Positions 5,539 to 12,305 of a stretch of DNA of 12,611 nucleotides are shown piece after piece. The stretch comes from an uncultured bacterium (lineage in GTDB: Bacteria > Bacillota > Clostridia > Lachnospirales > Lachnospiraceae): positions 1 through 12,611 of the forward strand of contig CAJMNU010000036.1 in assembly GCA_905214855.1 (NCBI GenBank), written 5' to 3'. The notes beneath the pieces are model-generated. The model did not search any database, was not told where the DNA came from, and saw only the letters and a list, made by a program, of their open reading frames with translations. A program made the translations under genes and the position numbers. How positions within the stretch are numbered: the first letter of the stretch is position 1; each line of letters starts with the position of its first letter.

Positions 5539-5627
5539 GCGAAGAAGTTTTTACTTTTTCGCTCCCTTATTAATTATTTATACTCCCCTCATGAAAACGT
5601 CAGATAGCTCCCCTATCTGACGTTTTT
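5539..5627 (+). ncRNA. Candidate intergenic small RNA (~89 nt) with three C-rich motifs
   Basis: It lies in a gap with no protein gene on the plus strand. The predicted start at 5539 opens a hairpin GCGAAGAAGU (5539-5548) with ACUUUUUCGC (5553-5562), 10 pairs including one G-U. A single-stranded AU-rich linker follows, then a 14-bp terminator stem with a U run ending at 5627. UCCC-type motifs occur three times: after the first hairpin (CUCCC, 5563 region), in the linker (CUCCCC, 5583-5588) and in the terminator loop (CUCCCC, 5608-5613). Repeated unpaired UCCC motifs are typical of Gram-positive regulatory RNAs that pair with Shine-Dalgarno regions, such as RoxS/RsaE. I claim similarity of design only, not homology. 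No plausible reading frame with a ribosome binding site is inside. Confidence 0.55.
5594..5627 (+). terminator. Strong intrinsic terminator of the small RNA (could act in both directions)
   Basis: A perfect 14-bp stem (5594-5607 with 5613-5626) includes AAAA/UUUU ends, encloses a 5-base CUCCC loop and ends in five T residues on the plus strand. On the minus strand only four T residues follow the GC-containing stem, so it could also stop read-through from the NlpC/P60 gene. Confidence 0.85.
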
Positions 5628-5718
5628 ACCTTTCTATCATCTACTCTGTTTTTCCTTACATGCCTTTGACACTCCCTAAAGCTAAAATAAAGGTTTTTAT
5701 GACATATTGGATAAAAGT

Positions 5719-5776
5719 AAAGGGCTGCTGCAGAATAGAGGATTTTTCTGATTCCTCTGCTCTACAACAGCTCTTT
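5719..5776 (-). terminator. Long imperfect hairpin after the NlpC/P60 gene, probable 3'-end structure
   Basis: About 24 bp of mostly paired stem (5719-5742 with 5753-5776) closes a 10-base loop. On the minus strand several apparent mismatches become G-U pairs. It lies about 65 bases after the NlpC/P60 stop. The T content just after it is modest (CCCTTTACTTTTA), so termination may be incomplete without the hairpin at 5594-5627. Confidence 0.45.
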
Positions 5777-5839
5777 TCACTCCTGTTCTCTTATTGCTCT
5801 CTATGCAAGTGTAAGAGAATCTAAACTATCCCTATTCTA

Positions 5840-6565
5840 TTAATCTCCCAACACATTGCGGATCGCAACAGGAGTTCTGTAGTTCCACTCTGATATTTTA
5901 ATTCCTGTTCTCTCTGTGGAAGCGTGTATGATCTGTCCATTTCCTATGTACATGCCTACATGATTGATTCTTCTGCCATTGCCATAAAAAATCAAATCTC
6001 CCGGTCTCATCTCCTCAGCACTGATACTTCTTCCCTGCACAACCTGTGAAGCTGCTGAACGATTCATAGCTACTCCTGCACCATTCTGGAGTATATATCT
6101 TGTAAATCCGGAACAATCTACCCCTGTATGTGGATCATTTCCTCCATATACATAACGTCCTCCCAGAAACTGCATAGAATATTCAACTAAACTATCTCTT
6201 CTCTCAGAACTTCTTTTTGCTGCAGCCTCCTCAGCAGATTCTTCCTGTGTAGTCTCTACCATAGTAATCTCTTCTGTTCCATTAATATATCCGGTTCCGG
6301 CATCCCCGCTGACCTTCAGCCATCCCCCTGGTGTTGTCATCTCTATCTGATAGATACTGTCTTTTTCTAAAACAGCGATTGCTTCTGCATCTTCATGACT
6401 GTCATTATATAAGGTGATGTCTTCCGCATCCACTTTAACAAGCATCTCTGTAGAAGTTTCTGTGGAAGTCTCTGTCTGATTTGCCAAAACTGCCTTTGGC
6501 TGGATCAAAACCATCGCCCCGCAAAGACACATCCATCCTGCTGTTTTTAAAATTTTATCTATCAT
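5840..6565 (-). CDS. Secreted NlpC/P60 cell-wall peptidoglycan hydrolase with SH3 domain
   Basis: A 241-residue secreted protein. The signal peptide has KILK, a hydrophobic core at about 10-22 and a likely cut after VLA at residue 28. A Thr/Glu-rich stretch with ETST repeats follows, then a bacterial SH3-like wall-binding domain at about 43-102, an acidic and charged linker at 103-125, and a C-terminal NlpC/P60 domain at about 125-240. Its triad is visible: C151 in DCSGF, H202 in NHVGMYIG and H214 in IIHAS. This family usually cuts D-Glu to diamino-acid bonds in peptidoglycan stem peptides, in cell separation, wall growth or germination. GGGAG 6 bases before the ATG confirms the start. It has its own consensus promoter with a WalR-box-like cluster at the transcription start. 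Confidence 0.93.
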   Translation of the reverse strand: MIDKILKTAGWMCLCGAMVLIQPKAVLANQTETSTETSTEMLVKVDAEDITLYNDSHEDAEAIAVLEKDSIYQIEMTTPGGWLKVSGDAGTGYINGTEEITMVETTQEESAEEAAAKRSSERRDSLVEYSMQFLGGRYVYGGNDPHTGVDCSGFTRYILQNGAGVAMNRSAASQVVQGRSISAEEMRPGDLIFYGNGRRINHVGMYIGNGQIIHASTERTGIKISEWNYRTPVAIRNVLGD

Positions 6566-6605
6566 TACGATCTCCCATCTTTTTCTTTAATATTTCTTTT
6601 CAATT

Positions 6606-6631
6606 TGTTACAAAGTTGTTAAATTTGTTAC
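6606..6631 (+). promoter_or_regulatory. WalR (YycF)-box-like hexamer cluster across the transcription start
   Basis: On the plus strand TGTTAC (6606-6611), 5 bases, then TGTTAA (6617-6622) fit the WalR consensus TGTWAH-N5-TGTWAH exactly; a third hexamer TGTTAC lies at 6626-6631. AATTTGTTAC is repeated with a 20-base period (6602 and 6622), about two helical turns. The cluster covers roughly +1 to +26 of the NlpC/P60 transcript, a position that suggests repression. WalRK is known to control wall hydrolases, which supports the match. Confidence 0.5.
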
Positions 6632-6637
6632 GCATTT

Positions 6638-6666
6638 ATTATATTTCCTCTTCTTCTATTTGTCAA
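6638..6666 (-). promoter_or_regulatory. Perfect sigma-A promoter of the NlpC/P60 gene
   Basis: Exact TTGACA (6666-6661), a 17-base spacer and exact TATAAT (6643-6638) on the minus strand. The predicted start is near 6631, with a leader of about 66 bases to the ATG at 6565. A full-consensus promoter with an operator-like cluster directly downstream suggests strong but repressible transcription. Confidence 0.88.
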
Positions 6667-6778
6667 CCCCTTTTCGACATAATATATTCTTGACATATTT
6701 TTTTGTATTTTCACATTATTTTGTATAAAACATCACTAACTTTTCATTTCATTGTGTGCCTGTACAAAAAATAAGCTC

Positions 6779-6816
6779 AAAAAAAGAAGTATTGTACATT
6801 GAAATCCAATACTTCT
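6779..6816 (-). terminator. Intrinsic terminator of the HAAS-domain gene
   Basis: On the minus strand AGAAGTATTG (6816-6807) pairs perfectly with CAATACTTCT (6794-6785) over a 12-base loop, followed by a T run to 6779. It lies 45 bases after the HAAS gene stop and separates it from the NlpC/P60 promoter. Confidence 0.88.
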
Positions 6817-6860
6817 CTTTCTTGTTCAACAATCTCCATTTTCATATATCTAGGTTATCG

Positions 6861-7349
6861 TCACTTATGTTTAGAACTGCGAATTAACACATACACCATC
6901 CATATGATCAAAAGAGGCCATGCCAGACGGAATGCTATAAATACAATTCCTCCCACTACCTTAAAAACAATCCAAAACACAGCAAACAACAAAAGAATCC
7001 CTGCAAGTTTCCAATACCATTTGTTCAGATCAATATATTTCCATTTGCTCTGTCCTTCATAGGAGCTTCTGCTGCCATAATCCGCTTCGCTGTCTGACTG
7101 TCGGTATGTTCTGTCTTCATATTCATTCATCCCCTGATTCTCCGCACTCTCAGGACATGCGTCTATGATTGTTTTTGCAATCAATCTGGGGTCTCCCAAT
7201 TCATTCAAAACATCCTGTTCATTGCGCCCCTCGGCAATCTCATCTGAAAGATACTGCCTGTAATAGTTTAAATTTTCCTGAATCACATCAGCTGGCACTT
7301 CCCCGCTCAAGGTTTCCGCAAGTAACGTGATAAATTCCTGCTTATCCAT
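6861..7349 (-). CDS. HAAS-domain (DUF1700-type) small membrane protein
   Basis: A 162-residue protein. Residues 1-65 form the helical HAAS domain (MDKQEFITLLAETL, then NYYRQYLSDEI and the conserved ELGDPRLIAKTII), a putative signalling module. A charged, Tyr/Ser-rich linker follows (about 66-110), then two hydrophobic segments at about 112-137 and 142-156 and a basic end RSSKHK. HAAS and DUF1700 proteins are often encoded beside PadR-family regulators; none is visible here. The frame is open upstream to an ATG at 7409, but GGAGG 6 bases before the ATG at 7349 and the family-typical N terminus favour this start. It has its own promoter (7473-7501) and terminator. A sensing or membrane-associated regulatory role is inferred; the real function is not established. 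Confidence 0.8.
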   Translation of the reverse strand: MDKQEFITLLAETLSGEVPADVIQENLNYYRQYLSDEIAEGRNEQDVLNELGDPRLIAKTIIDACPESAENQGMNEYEDRTYRQSDSEADYGSRSSYEGQSKWKYIDLNKWYWKLAGILLLFAVFWIVFKVVGGIVFIAFRLAWPLLIIWMVYVLIRSSKHK

Positions 7350-7472
7350 TCCTTCCCTCCAATGGTAATCATCCGTGCCAAAACCTCCTAAAACAAAAAA
7401 TGTATCCATATCCTACTACTGTATTTGCTATTCTCCACATAAACAACTGAGGCTTTCTACACGTCTACTTTT

Positions 7473-7501
7473 ACTATATCATACGGATTTCCATCATTCA
7501 A
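7473..7501 (-). promoter_or_regulatory. Extended -10 promoter of the HAAS-domain gene
   Basis: TTGAAT (7501-7496), 17 bases, then TATAGT (7478-7473) on the minus strand, with TG one base upstream of the -10 as in extended promoters. The predicted start near 7466 gives a leader of about 117 bases that contains an additional AGGAGG (7389-7384). Confidence 0.6.
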
Positions 7502-7604
7502 TGGGGTAGTTTCTGAATATTTTATTAAATTATCTCCCGACCCTTCTTCTTTTTTCTAAGTTTTTGACTCATACTCTATCTGTCGTTTTCTTCTTCCGCA
7601 CAGC

Positions 7605-9569
7605 CTAACTGTCCAGTTTTGTACTTGTTTTTTCTTTTATAAGACCACTCCGATAAGCAGCGATCAGTTCTTTTAAATCCTGAATCTGCAATTTTAATTC
7701 TCTTCCCAGATCGGTATCTGCGACCATAACCCGATTTTTCATTTTCTCAACAATCTGTACCTTAGGTGTATTTTCCTGCTCTTTTTTAAACGGTTTATGT
7801 TCCGCAAGTGCCAGATGTCTGGAATTATAGATCAAAGTATAGCCTGCAATTCCCGTTTTTGACTGATATGCCTTAGATAACCCCCCATCAATGACAAACA
7901 ATTTTCCATTTGCCTTCACAGGAGTTTCTCCGTCTTTAATTTTTACGGGGACATGTCCATTGATGATGTGAGAACCTTCCAGTGGCAATCCAAAATCTTC
8001 CAGAATCTTATTACAATTTTCTTCTTTCATACTAAGCTGATAATAAGGATTCATTGTCTCTTTTCCCACTGCCCTGTCTTCCACAAAGTAATGTTCAAAA
8101 GTAGTCATCTTGTCTTTTCCAAATACAGGAGATTTTGACCCACACCACAGATACCACATAAAATCTTTCGCATTTTCACGTTCTTCTCGTGCTTCCTCGT
8201 TATCCCCTTTCATAAAATATGCATCCTTGATCCTCTGTTCAATGTGATCCATCAATGCTTTTCCATAATATGCTTTCCCTTCAAAATACATAGTATCAAA
8301 GCTGCCGTCCTTATTCATTGGAATGCATCCATGATACAAAAGATTGGAGTTACAGCATTTATACAGACCACCATTTGAATACAAAAATTTAACATGTTTA
8401 TGCAGCAATTTGCTGTGCTGAAAGGATAGTGCAAGATTTTGGAGCAAATCTTCCTCTTCCTTTGTCAAAGCCAGCGGGTTTTTCGGATCAATAGTTGGAA
8501 AATTCATATCTAACATAGGATATTCTTTATCATCAATCTTTACTGTTCCCTTTTCATAATCTATCTTTTCCAACAAAATACGGTCATCCATACAATATCC
8601 CGGATGACGCTTTATAATCTGTCCTTCCACCTTAAACTGGATCACTGCGATCGCCTTGTGCATCTTTGCTGCCAATCCGGGATCTACAGCATCATAAATA
8701 TTCTCATCCAAAATATGAGGAATAAAACGCTCACATGGATCATTCCTGTAAACACTTGCCGCAAACATGGAAAGAGATCTCAGGTTAATCCCATACCCAT
8801 CTTCTAAGACATCAAAACTATTATAGCTGATAGCAATACGCAGCACATTACAGATGCAGGCAAGATTTCCTGTAGAAGCCCCCATCCAAGAAATATCATG
8901 ATTTCCCCACTGTATATCTACATCATGGAAATGCATCAATTCTTCCATAATAATATCCGCTCTCGGACCTCTGTCAAAAATATCTCCAATAATATGTAGA
9001 TTATCAATGGTCAGATTCTGTATCAATTCACTGAGTGCAATGATAAATTTATCAGCAATCCCACTGTCAATGATGGCATGTATGATCTCAGAATAATACA
9101 ACTTTTTATTTTCATCTGTATAATCTACATGCAGTAATTCATCAATGGCATACGCAAAATCCTGTGGCATTTTCTTTCTCACCTTGGAACGGCTGTATTT
9201 TGAGGAAACATCTTTACAGATCTGAACTAAACGATACAGTGTGATCCTCTTCCAGTCGTCACTGGCTCTTCCAGACAAAGTCATTTTATTCAGTACTTTT
9301 TCCGGATAATAGATCAGATTGGCAAGCTGTTCCTGCTCTTCCTCTGGAATGATATGTCCAAATGTCTCCTCTATTTTTGCCCGTATGATACCGGACGAAC
9401 TTCTGAGCAAATGAATAAATGCCTCATATTCTCCATGAAGATCACTGAAAAAATACTCTGTCCCTTTAGGAAGACCACATATTGCCGTAAGGTTGATGAT
9501 CTCACTGGCAGCTGTCTTTACAGTCGGATACTCACGGGCCATTAGTTTTAAATAGTCCAGATCTCTCAT
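7605..9569 (-). CDS. fbp: Fructose-1,6-bisphosphatase, class III
   Basis: A 654-residue enzyme that removes the 1-phosphate of fructose 1,6-bisphosphate to give fructose 6-phosphate in gluconeogenesis. Class III FBPases are restricted mainly to Firmicutes and have a split metallophosphoesterase core. The motifs are FSDLHGE (D43, H45), IIGDIFDRGPRAD (D196, R200), QWGNHD (N223, H224), LYHGC (H413), INGHVPV (H539) and VIDGGLSKAY from residue 559. Length matches Bacillus Fbp (about 670). GGAGG 8 bases before the ATG confirms the start. It stands apart from its neighbours: 163 bases after the DUF1015 stop and 255 bases before the HAAS start. A weak TTGGGT/TATAAG pair near 9612-9638 has only 15 bases of spacing, so I do not list it as a promoter. 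No clear terminator follows the stop. Confidence 0.97.
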   Translation of the reverse strand: MRDLDYLKLMAREYPTVKTAASEIINLTAICGLPKGTEYFFSDLHGEYEAFIHLLRSSSGIIRAKIEETFGHIIPEEEQEQLANLIYYPEKVLNKMTLSGRASDDWKRITLYRLVQICKDVSSKYSRSKVRKKMPQDFAYAIDELLHVDYTDENKKLYYSEIIHAIIDSGIADKFIIALSELIQNLTIDNLHIIGDIFDRGPRADIIMEELMHFHDVDIQWGNHDISWMGASTGNLACICNVLRIAISYNSFDVLEDGYGINLRSLSMFAASVYRNDPCERFIPHILDENIYDAVDPGLAAKMHKAIAVIQFKVEGQIIKRHPGYCMDDRILLEKIDYEKGTVKIDDKEYPMLDMNFPTIDPKNPLALTKEEEDLLQNLALSFQHSKLLHKHVKFLYSNGGLYKCCNSNLLYHGCIPMNKDGSFDTMYFEGKAYYGKALMDHIEQRIKDAYFMKGDNEEAREERENAKDFMWYLWCGSKSPVFGKDKMTTFEHYFVEDRAVGKETMNPYYQLSMKEENCNKILEDFGLPLEGSHIINGHVPVKIKDGETPVKANGKLFVIDGGLSKAYQSKTGIAGYTLIYNSRHLALAEHKPFKKEQENTPKVQIVEKMKNRVMVADTDLGRELKLQIQDLKELIAAYRSGLIKEKTSTKLDS

Positions 9570-9639
9570 TTTTTTTCCTCCATACTCTGTTCCCTCTTAT
9601 CTATTACTTATATTCCTTATGATACTCACCCAACTTGCC

Positions 9640-9680
9640 CCTCTATCTCTATCTTCCTATTACGACGATAGAAATAGAGG
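9640..9680. other. 14-bp hairpin between the DUF1015 gene and fbp
   Basis: CCTCTATCTCTATC (9640-9653) pairs with GATAGAAATAGAGG (9667-9680) over a 13-base loop. The single mismatch on the plus strand becomes a G-U pair in minus-strand RNA, which favours the minus strand. The only T run (ACTTTTT, 9681-9687) follows it on the plus strand instead. It may end DUF1015 transcripts inefficiently, or stop antisense transcription coming out of fbp. Confidence 0.5.
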
Positions 9681-9732
9681 ACTTTTTCATATCTTAACAA
9701 AAATATGCAGATCTGTCACTCTCCAAATGGAT

Positions 9733-10974
9733 TCATGCATCTAATGGATGGATAAACAGCCCGCTTCGCAGCTTTGGCTCAAACCATGTAGATTTTGGCG
9801 GCATCAACCGTCCGGCATCTGCTACACAAAACAATTCCTCTATGGAAGTCGGATACATAGAAAATGCCACTGCCATATCTTCATTCACACGGCGTTCCAG
9901 TTCTTTTAATCCTCGGATTCCTCCTATAAAATCAATTCTGTCATCTGTTCTAGGATCCTGAATTCCCAAAACAGGAGCCAGCAATGCATTTTGAAGCACC
10001 GATACATCCAATCCCTCTACTGGATCTTCACTCTGTATCTTGGATTTTGCTGTCAGCTTATACCACTCTCCCATAAAATACATGCCAAATGTCCCTTTTT
10101 CTTCAGGTTGAAACGGATATTTCCCCTTTTTTTCCACTTCAAATACCTCTTGGATCTTTTGAAAGAAATCTTTTTCAGACAATCCATTGATATCTTTTAC
10201 CACTCGGTTGTATGGTAAAATCTTTAATTCTTCATCAGGAAACAATACAGAAAGGAATTCATTATATCCCTCATCTCCTGTTGTCTTCGGATTTTCTTTT
10301 CGTCTCTTTAACCCAACTTTTACCGCAGAGGCTGCCCGATGATGCCCATCTGCAATATAAGTAGCCGGAATTTCTGCAAATAGCTTCTCCAGTCCTTGTG
10401 TAACTTCTGCTTCCTTAATTTTCCAAACAGTATGTCCAATCCCATCTTCTGAAACAAAATCATACAATGGCTCTTCTTCCATTTCTCTCCTTAAAATTTC
10501 ACGGATCTTGGCATTGGCACGGTATGCCAAAAAAATCGGTCCTGTCTGGGCATTCACAGTATCCACATGGCGAATCCTATCCAGTTCTTTTTCTTCTCTG
10601 GTATTCTCATGTTTTTTTATGATTCCATCCACATAATCATCCACAGAGGAACATGCGACCAACCCTGTCTGGCTTCTTCCATCCATCACCAGACGATAAA
10701 TATAATATGCTGCATTCTCATCACGCAGGTACACTCCCTCTTTGATCTGTTCCTGAAGCATATCTTTTGCCTTTTGATATACTTCATCTGCATACATGTC
10801 ATACTCATCTGCAAACTGTGTTTCTGGACGGTCAATATTCAAAAAAGACAGCGGTTCTTTCTTTGCTGCCTCTTTTGCCTCTTTTCTGCTATAAACGTCA
10901 TAAGGCAGCGCTGCCACACGGGAAACCACTGCCTTTTCTGGACGAATACACACAAATGGTCTTACTCTTGTCAT
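9733..10974 (-). CDS. DUF1015 family protein linked to serine biosynthesis
   Basis: A 413-residue soluble protein of the DUF1015 (COG4198) family, widely found beside serA/serC in clostridia and other bacteria. Conserved blocks are RVRPFVCIRPEK at the N terminus, ALPYDVYS (22-29), KHENTREEKELDRIRH (121-136), the central YIADGHHRAASA (206-217), LPYNRVV (253-259) and MPPKSTWFEPKLRSGL near the end. Length is normal. The longer ATG at 10980 would leave one base to the Shine-Dalgarno site, whereas GGAGG is 7 bases before the ATG at 10974, so that start is chosen. The function is not experimentally settled as far as I know. The DGHHR block recalls the ParB/sulfiredoxin-fold serine kinases SerK and SbnI; with serA upstream, a role in phosphoserine metabolism is a reasonable hypothesis only. 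Confidence 0.92.
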   Translation of the reverse strand: MTRVRPFVCIRPEKAVVSRVAALPYDVYSRKEAKEAAKKEPLSFLNIDRPETQFADEYDMYADEVYQKAKDMLQEQIKEGVYLRDENAAYYIYRLVMDGRSQTGLVACSSVDDYVDGIIKKHENTREEKELDRIRHVDTVNAQTGPIFLAYRANAKIREILRREMEEEPLYDFVSEDGIGHTVWKIKEAEVTQGLEKLFAEIPATYIADGHHRAASAVKVGLKRRKENPKTTGDEGYNEFLSVLFPDEELKILPYNRVVKDINGLSEKDFFQKIQEVFEVEKKGKYPFQPEEKGTFGMYFMGEWYKLTAKSKIQSEDPVEGLDVSVLQNALLAPVLGIQDPRTDDRIDFIGGIRGLKELERRVNEDMAVAFSMYPTSIEELFCVADAGRLMPPKSTWFEPKLRSGLFIHPLDA

Positions 10975-11062
10975 ACCCATCCCTCCTCTTTTATTTTTTA
11001 TAAATTACCCATACCTCTTTGCTTTGTCTGTAAATAATATAAAGCCTGTCTCTGGGAATATC

Positions 11063-11092
11063 TGTGTACAGGGGCAATTGCTCCTGTACACA
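11063..11092. other. 13-bp palindrome/hairpin between serA and the DUF1015 gene
   Basis: TGTGTACAGGG-type arms (11063-11075 with 11080-11092) surround AATT; only one pair is imperfect (G11073 with T11082). It begins 28 bases after the serA stop. No U-tract follows on either strand, so it is not a standard terminator. It could be an RNA processing or stability hairpin that sets the ratio of serA to DUF1015 message, or a protein-binding operator. Confidence 0.6.
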
Positions 11093-11120
11093 AAATCACA
11101 TCCCTATTTTCGGGTATTTT

Positions 11121-12287
11121 CTATTCTGTAAGCACACGCACACGCAAAACTCCATCAATTGCCTGTAACTTTTCTTTCAGATCTGATGTCACATCAGCTT
11201 CCACATCCATCATTGTATATGCAACACTATCACGTCCCTTGTTGGTCATATCTTCAATGTTAATGCCAGCTGCCGCCAAAACTCCCGTGATCTGACCGAT
11301 CATATTGGGGATATTCTTGTGAAGGACTGCTACACGGCTTGCTGTTTTCTTCACTCCCATATCACAGCTTGGATAGTTCACGGAGTTGCGTATATTACCA
11401 TTTTCCAGATAATCCATCAACTCTTTTACTGCCATCACTGCACAATTGTCCTCAGACTCTTCTGTAGAAGCTCCCAGATGCGGAATTGCAATTACATGAG
11501 GCATATGTACTACCTTTGGATTCGGGAAATCTGTTACATACTTCGCCACTTTTCCAGACTCCAATGCTGCCGCAAGTGCATCATCGTCTACCAAAAGATC
11601 TCTTGCAAAGTTAAGAAGTACCACCCCATTTTTCATCTCTTCCAGAGTATCAGCAGAAATCATATGTTTTGTATTATCTTTCAAAGGAACATGAATGGTA
11701 ATATAATCACATTCTTTATAAATTATGTCTACAGAAGTGATATGTTTTACGTCTCTGGAAAGCATCCACGCTGCATTGACAGAAATATATGGATCATATC
11801 CATAGACTTCCATTCCCAATGCCGCTGCTGCATTGGCTACCTCTGCACCGATCGCACCAAGACCGATCACACCCAGTTTTTTCCCTTTGATCTCACATCC
11901 TGCAAATGCTTTTTTACCTTTTTCTACTGCCTTTGCGATAGCCGGATCTTCTTTGATACTCTTACACCACTCAATACCACCTGTAATATCTCTGGATGCC
12001 AAGAAAAGCCCTGCCAAAACCAATTCTTTTACACCATTTGCATTTGCTCCTGGTGTGTTAAATACCACAATTCCATTCTGTGCACATTTATCCAGCGGAA
12101 TATTATTGACTCCAGCACCAGCTCTTGCCACTGCCAAAAGTTCTTTTGGAAGTTCCATCTCATGCATGGATGCGCTGCGCACCAAAACTCCCTGAGCACC
12201 CTCTGTCTCTGTCACCATAGTATAGTCTTCTGTAAACAGATCTGTCCCCAATTTAGAAATTGGGTTTAAGCAATGAATCTTTCTCAT
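11121..12287 (-). CDS. serA: D-3-phosphoglycerate dehydrogenase with C-terminal ACT domain
   Basis: A 388-residue enzyme that oxidises 3-phosphoglycerate to 3-phosphohydroxypyruvate with NAD, the first step of serine synthesis. The Rossmann motif GLGAIG (142-147) with acidic D165 indicates NAD preference. The conserved blocks RSAS, GAGVNNI and VFNTPGANANGVKELVLAG are present. The catalytic candidates are R229 (LLNFARD) and H270 (IPHLGAST). The usual glutamate of DVFxxEP is absent: the loop is short and reads TDFPNPK. A C-terminal ACT domain (about 317-388, HKNIPNMIGQITGVLAAAGIN) is the place where serine binds in feedback-inhibited enzymes. GGAGG 8 bases before the ATG confirms the start. It follows serC after 18 bases in the same operon. 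Confidence 0.95.
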   Translation of the reverse strand: MRKIHCLNPISKLGTDLFTEDYTMVTETEGAQGVLVRSASMHEMELPKELLAVARAGAGVNNIPLDKCAQNGIVVFNTPGANANGVKELVLAGLFLASRDITGGIEWCKSIKEDPAIAKAVEKGKKAFAGCEIKGKKLGVIGLGAIGAEVANAAAALGMEVYGYDPYISVNAAWMLSRDVKHITSVDIIYKECDYITIHVPLKDNTKHMISADTLEEMKNGVVLLNFARDLLVDDDALAAALESGKVAKYVTDFPNPKVVHMPHVIAIPHLGASTEESEDNCAVMAVKELMDYLENGNIRNSVNYPSCDMGVKKTASRVAVLHKNIPNMIGQITGVLAAAGINIEDMTNKGRDSVAYTMMDVEADVTSDLKEKLQAIDGVLRVRVLTE

Positions 12288-12305
12288 ACTGCCATCCTCC
12301 CCTCA

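Noticed and set aside
7307..7372. 21-codon leader peptide starting MITIGGKEW overlapping the HAAS start
   Set aside because: AGGAGG is 11 bases from its ATG, longer than ideal, and there is no sign of conservation or regulatory residues; kept only as a remark in the findings.
7350..7409. In-frame 20-codon N-terminal extension of the HAAS protein (start at 7409)
   Set aside because: The ATG at 7409 has only a poorly spaced AGGAT. The HAAS domain begins naturally at 7349, where GGAGG is correctly spaced.
9612..9638. Promoter TTGGGT/TATAAG for fbp
   Set aside because: The spacer is only 15 bases and the -35 is weak. fbp probably has a promoter in this gap but I cannot place it.
9618..9687. Second plus-strand small RNA ending in the 9640-9680 hairpin and T run
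   Set aside because: TATGAT at 9618-9623 has no acceptable -35 (TCTTAT at the proper distance), and the stem pairs better as minus-strand RNA.
11319..12269. Plus-strand 316-codon open frame opposite serA
   Set aside because: It is rich in Cys, His, Ile and Phe with no recognisable domain, and lies wholly antisense to a well-conserved serA. Long shadow frames are usual opposite such genes.
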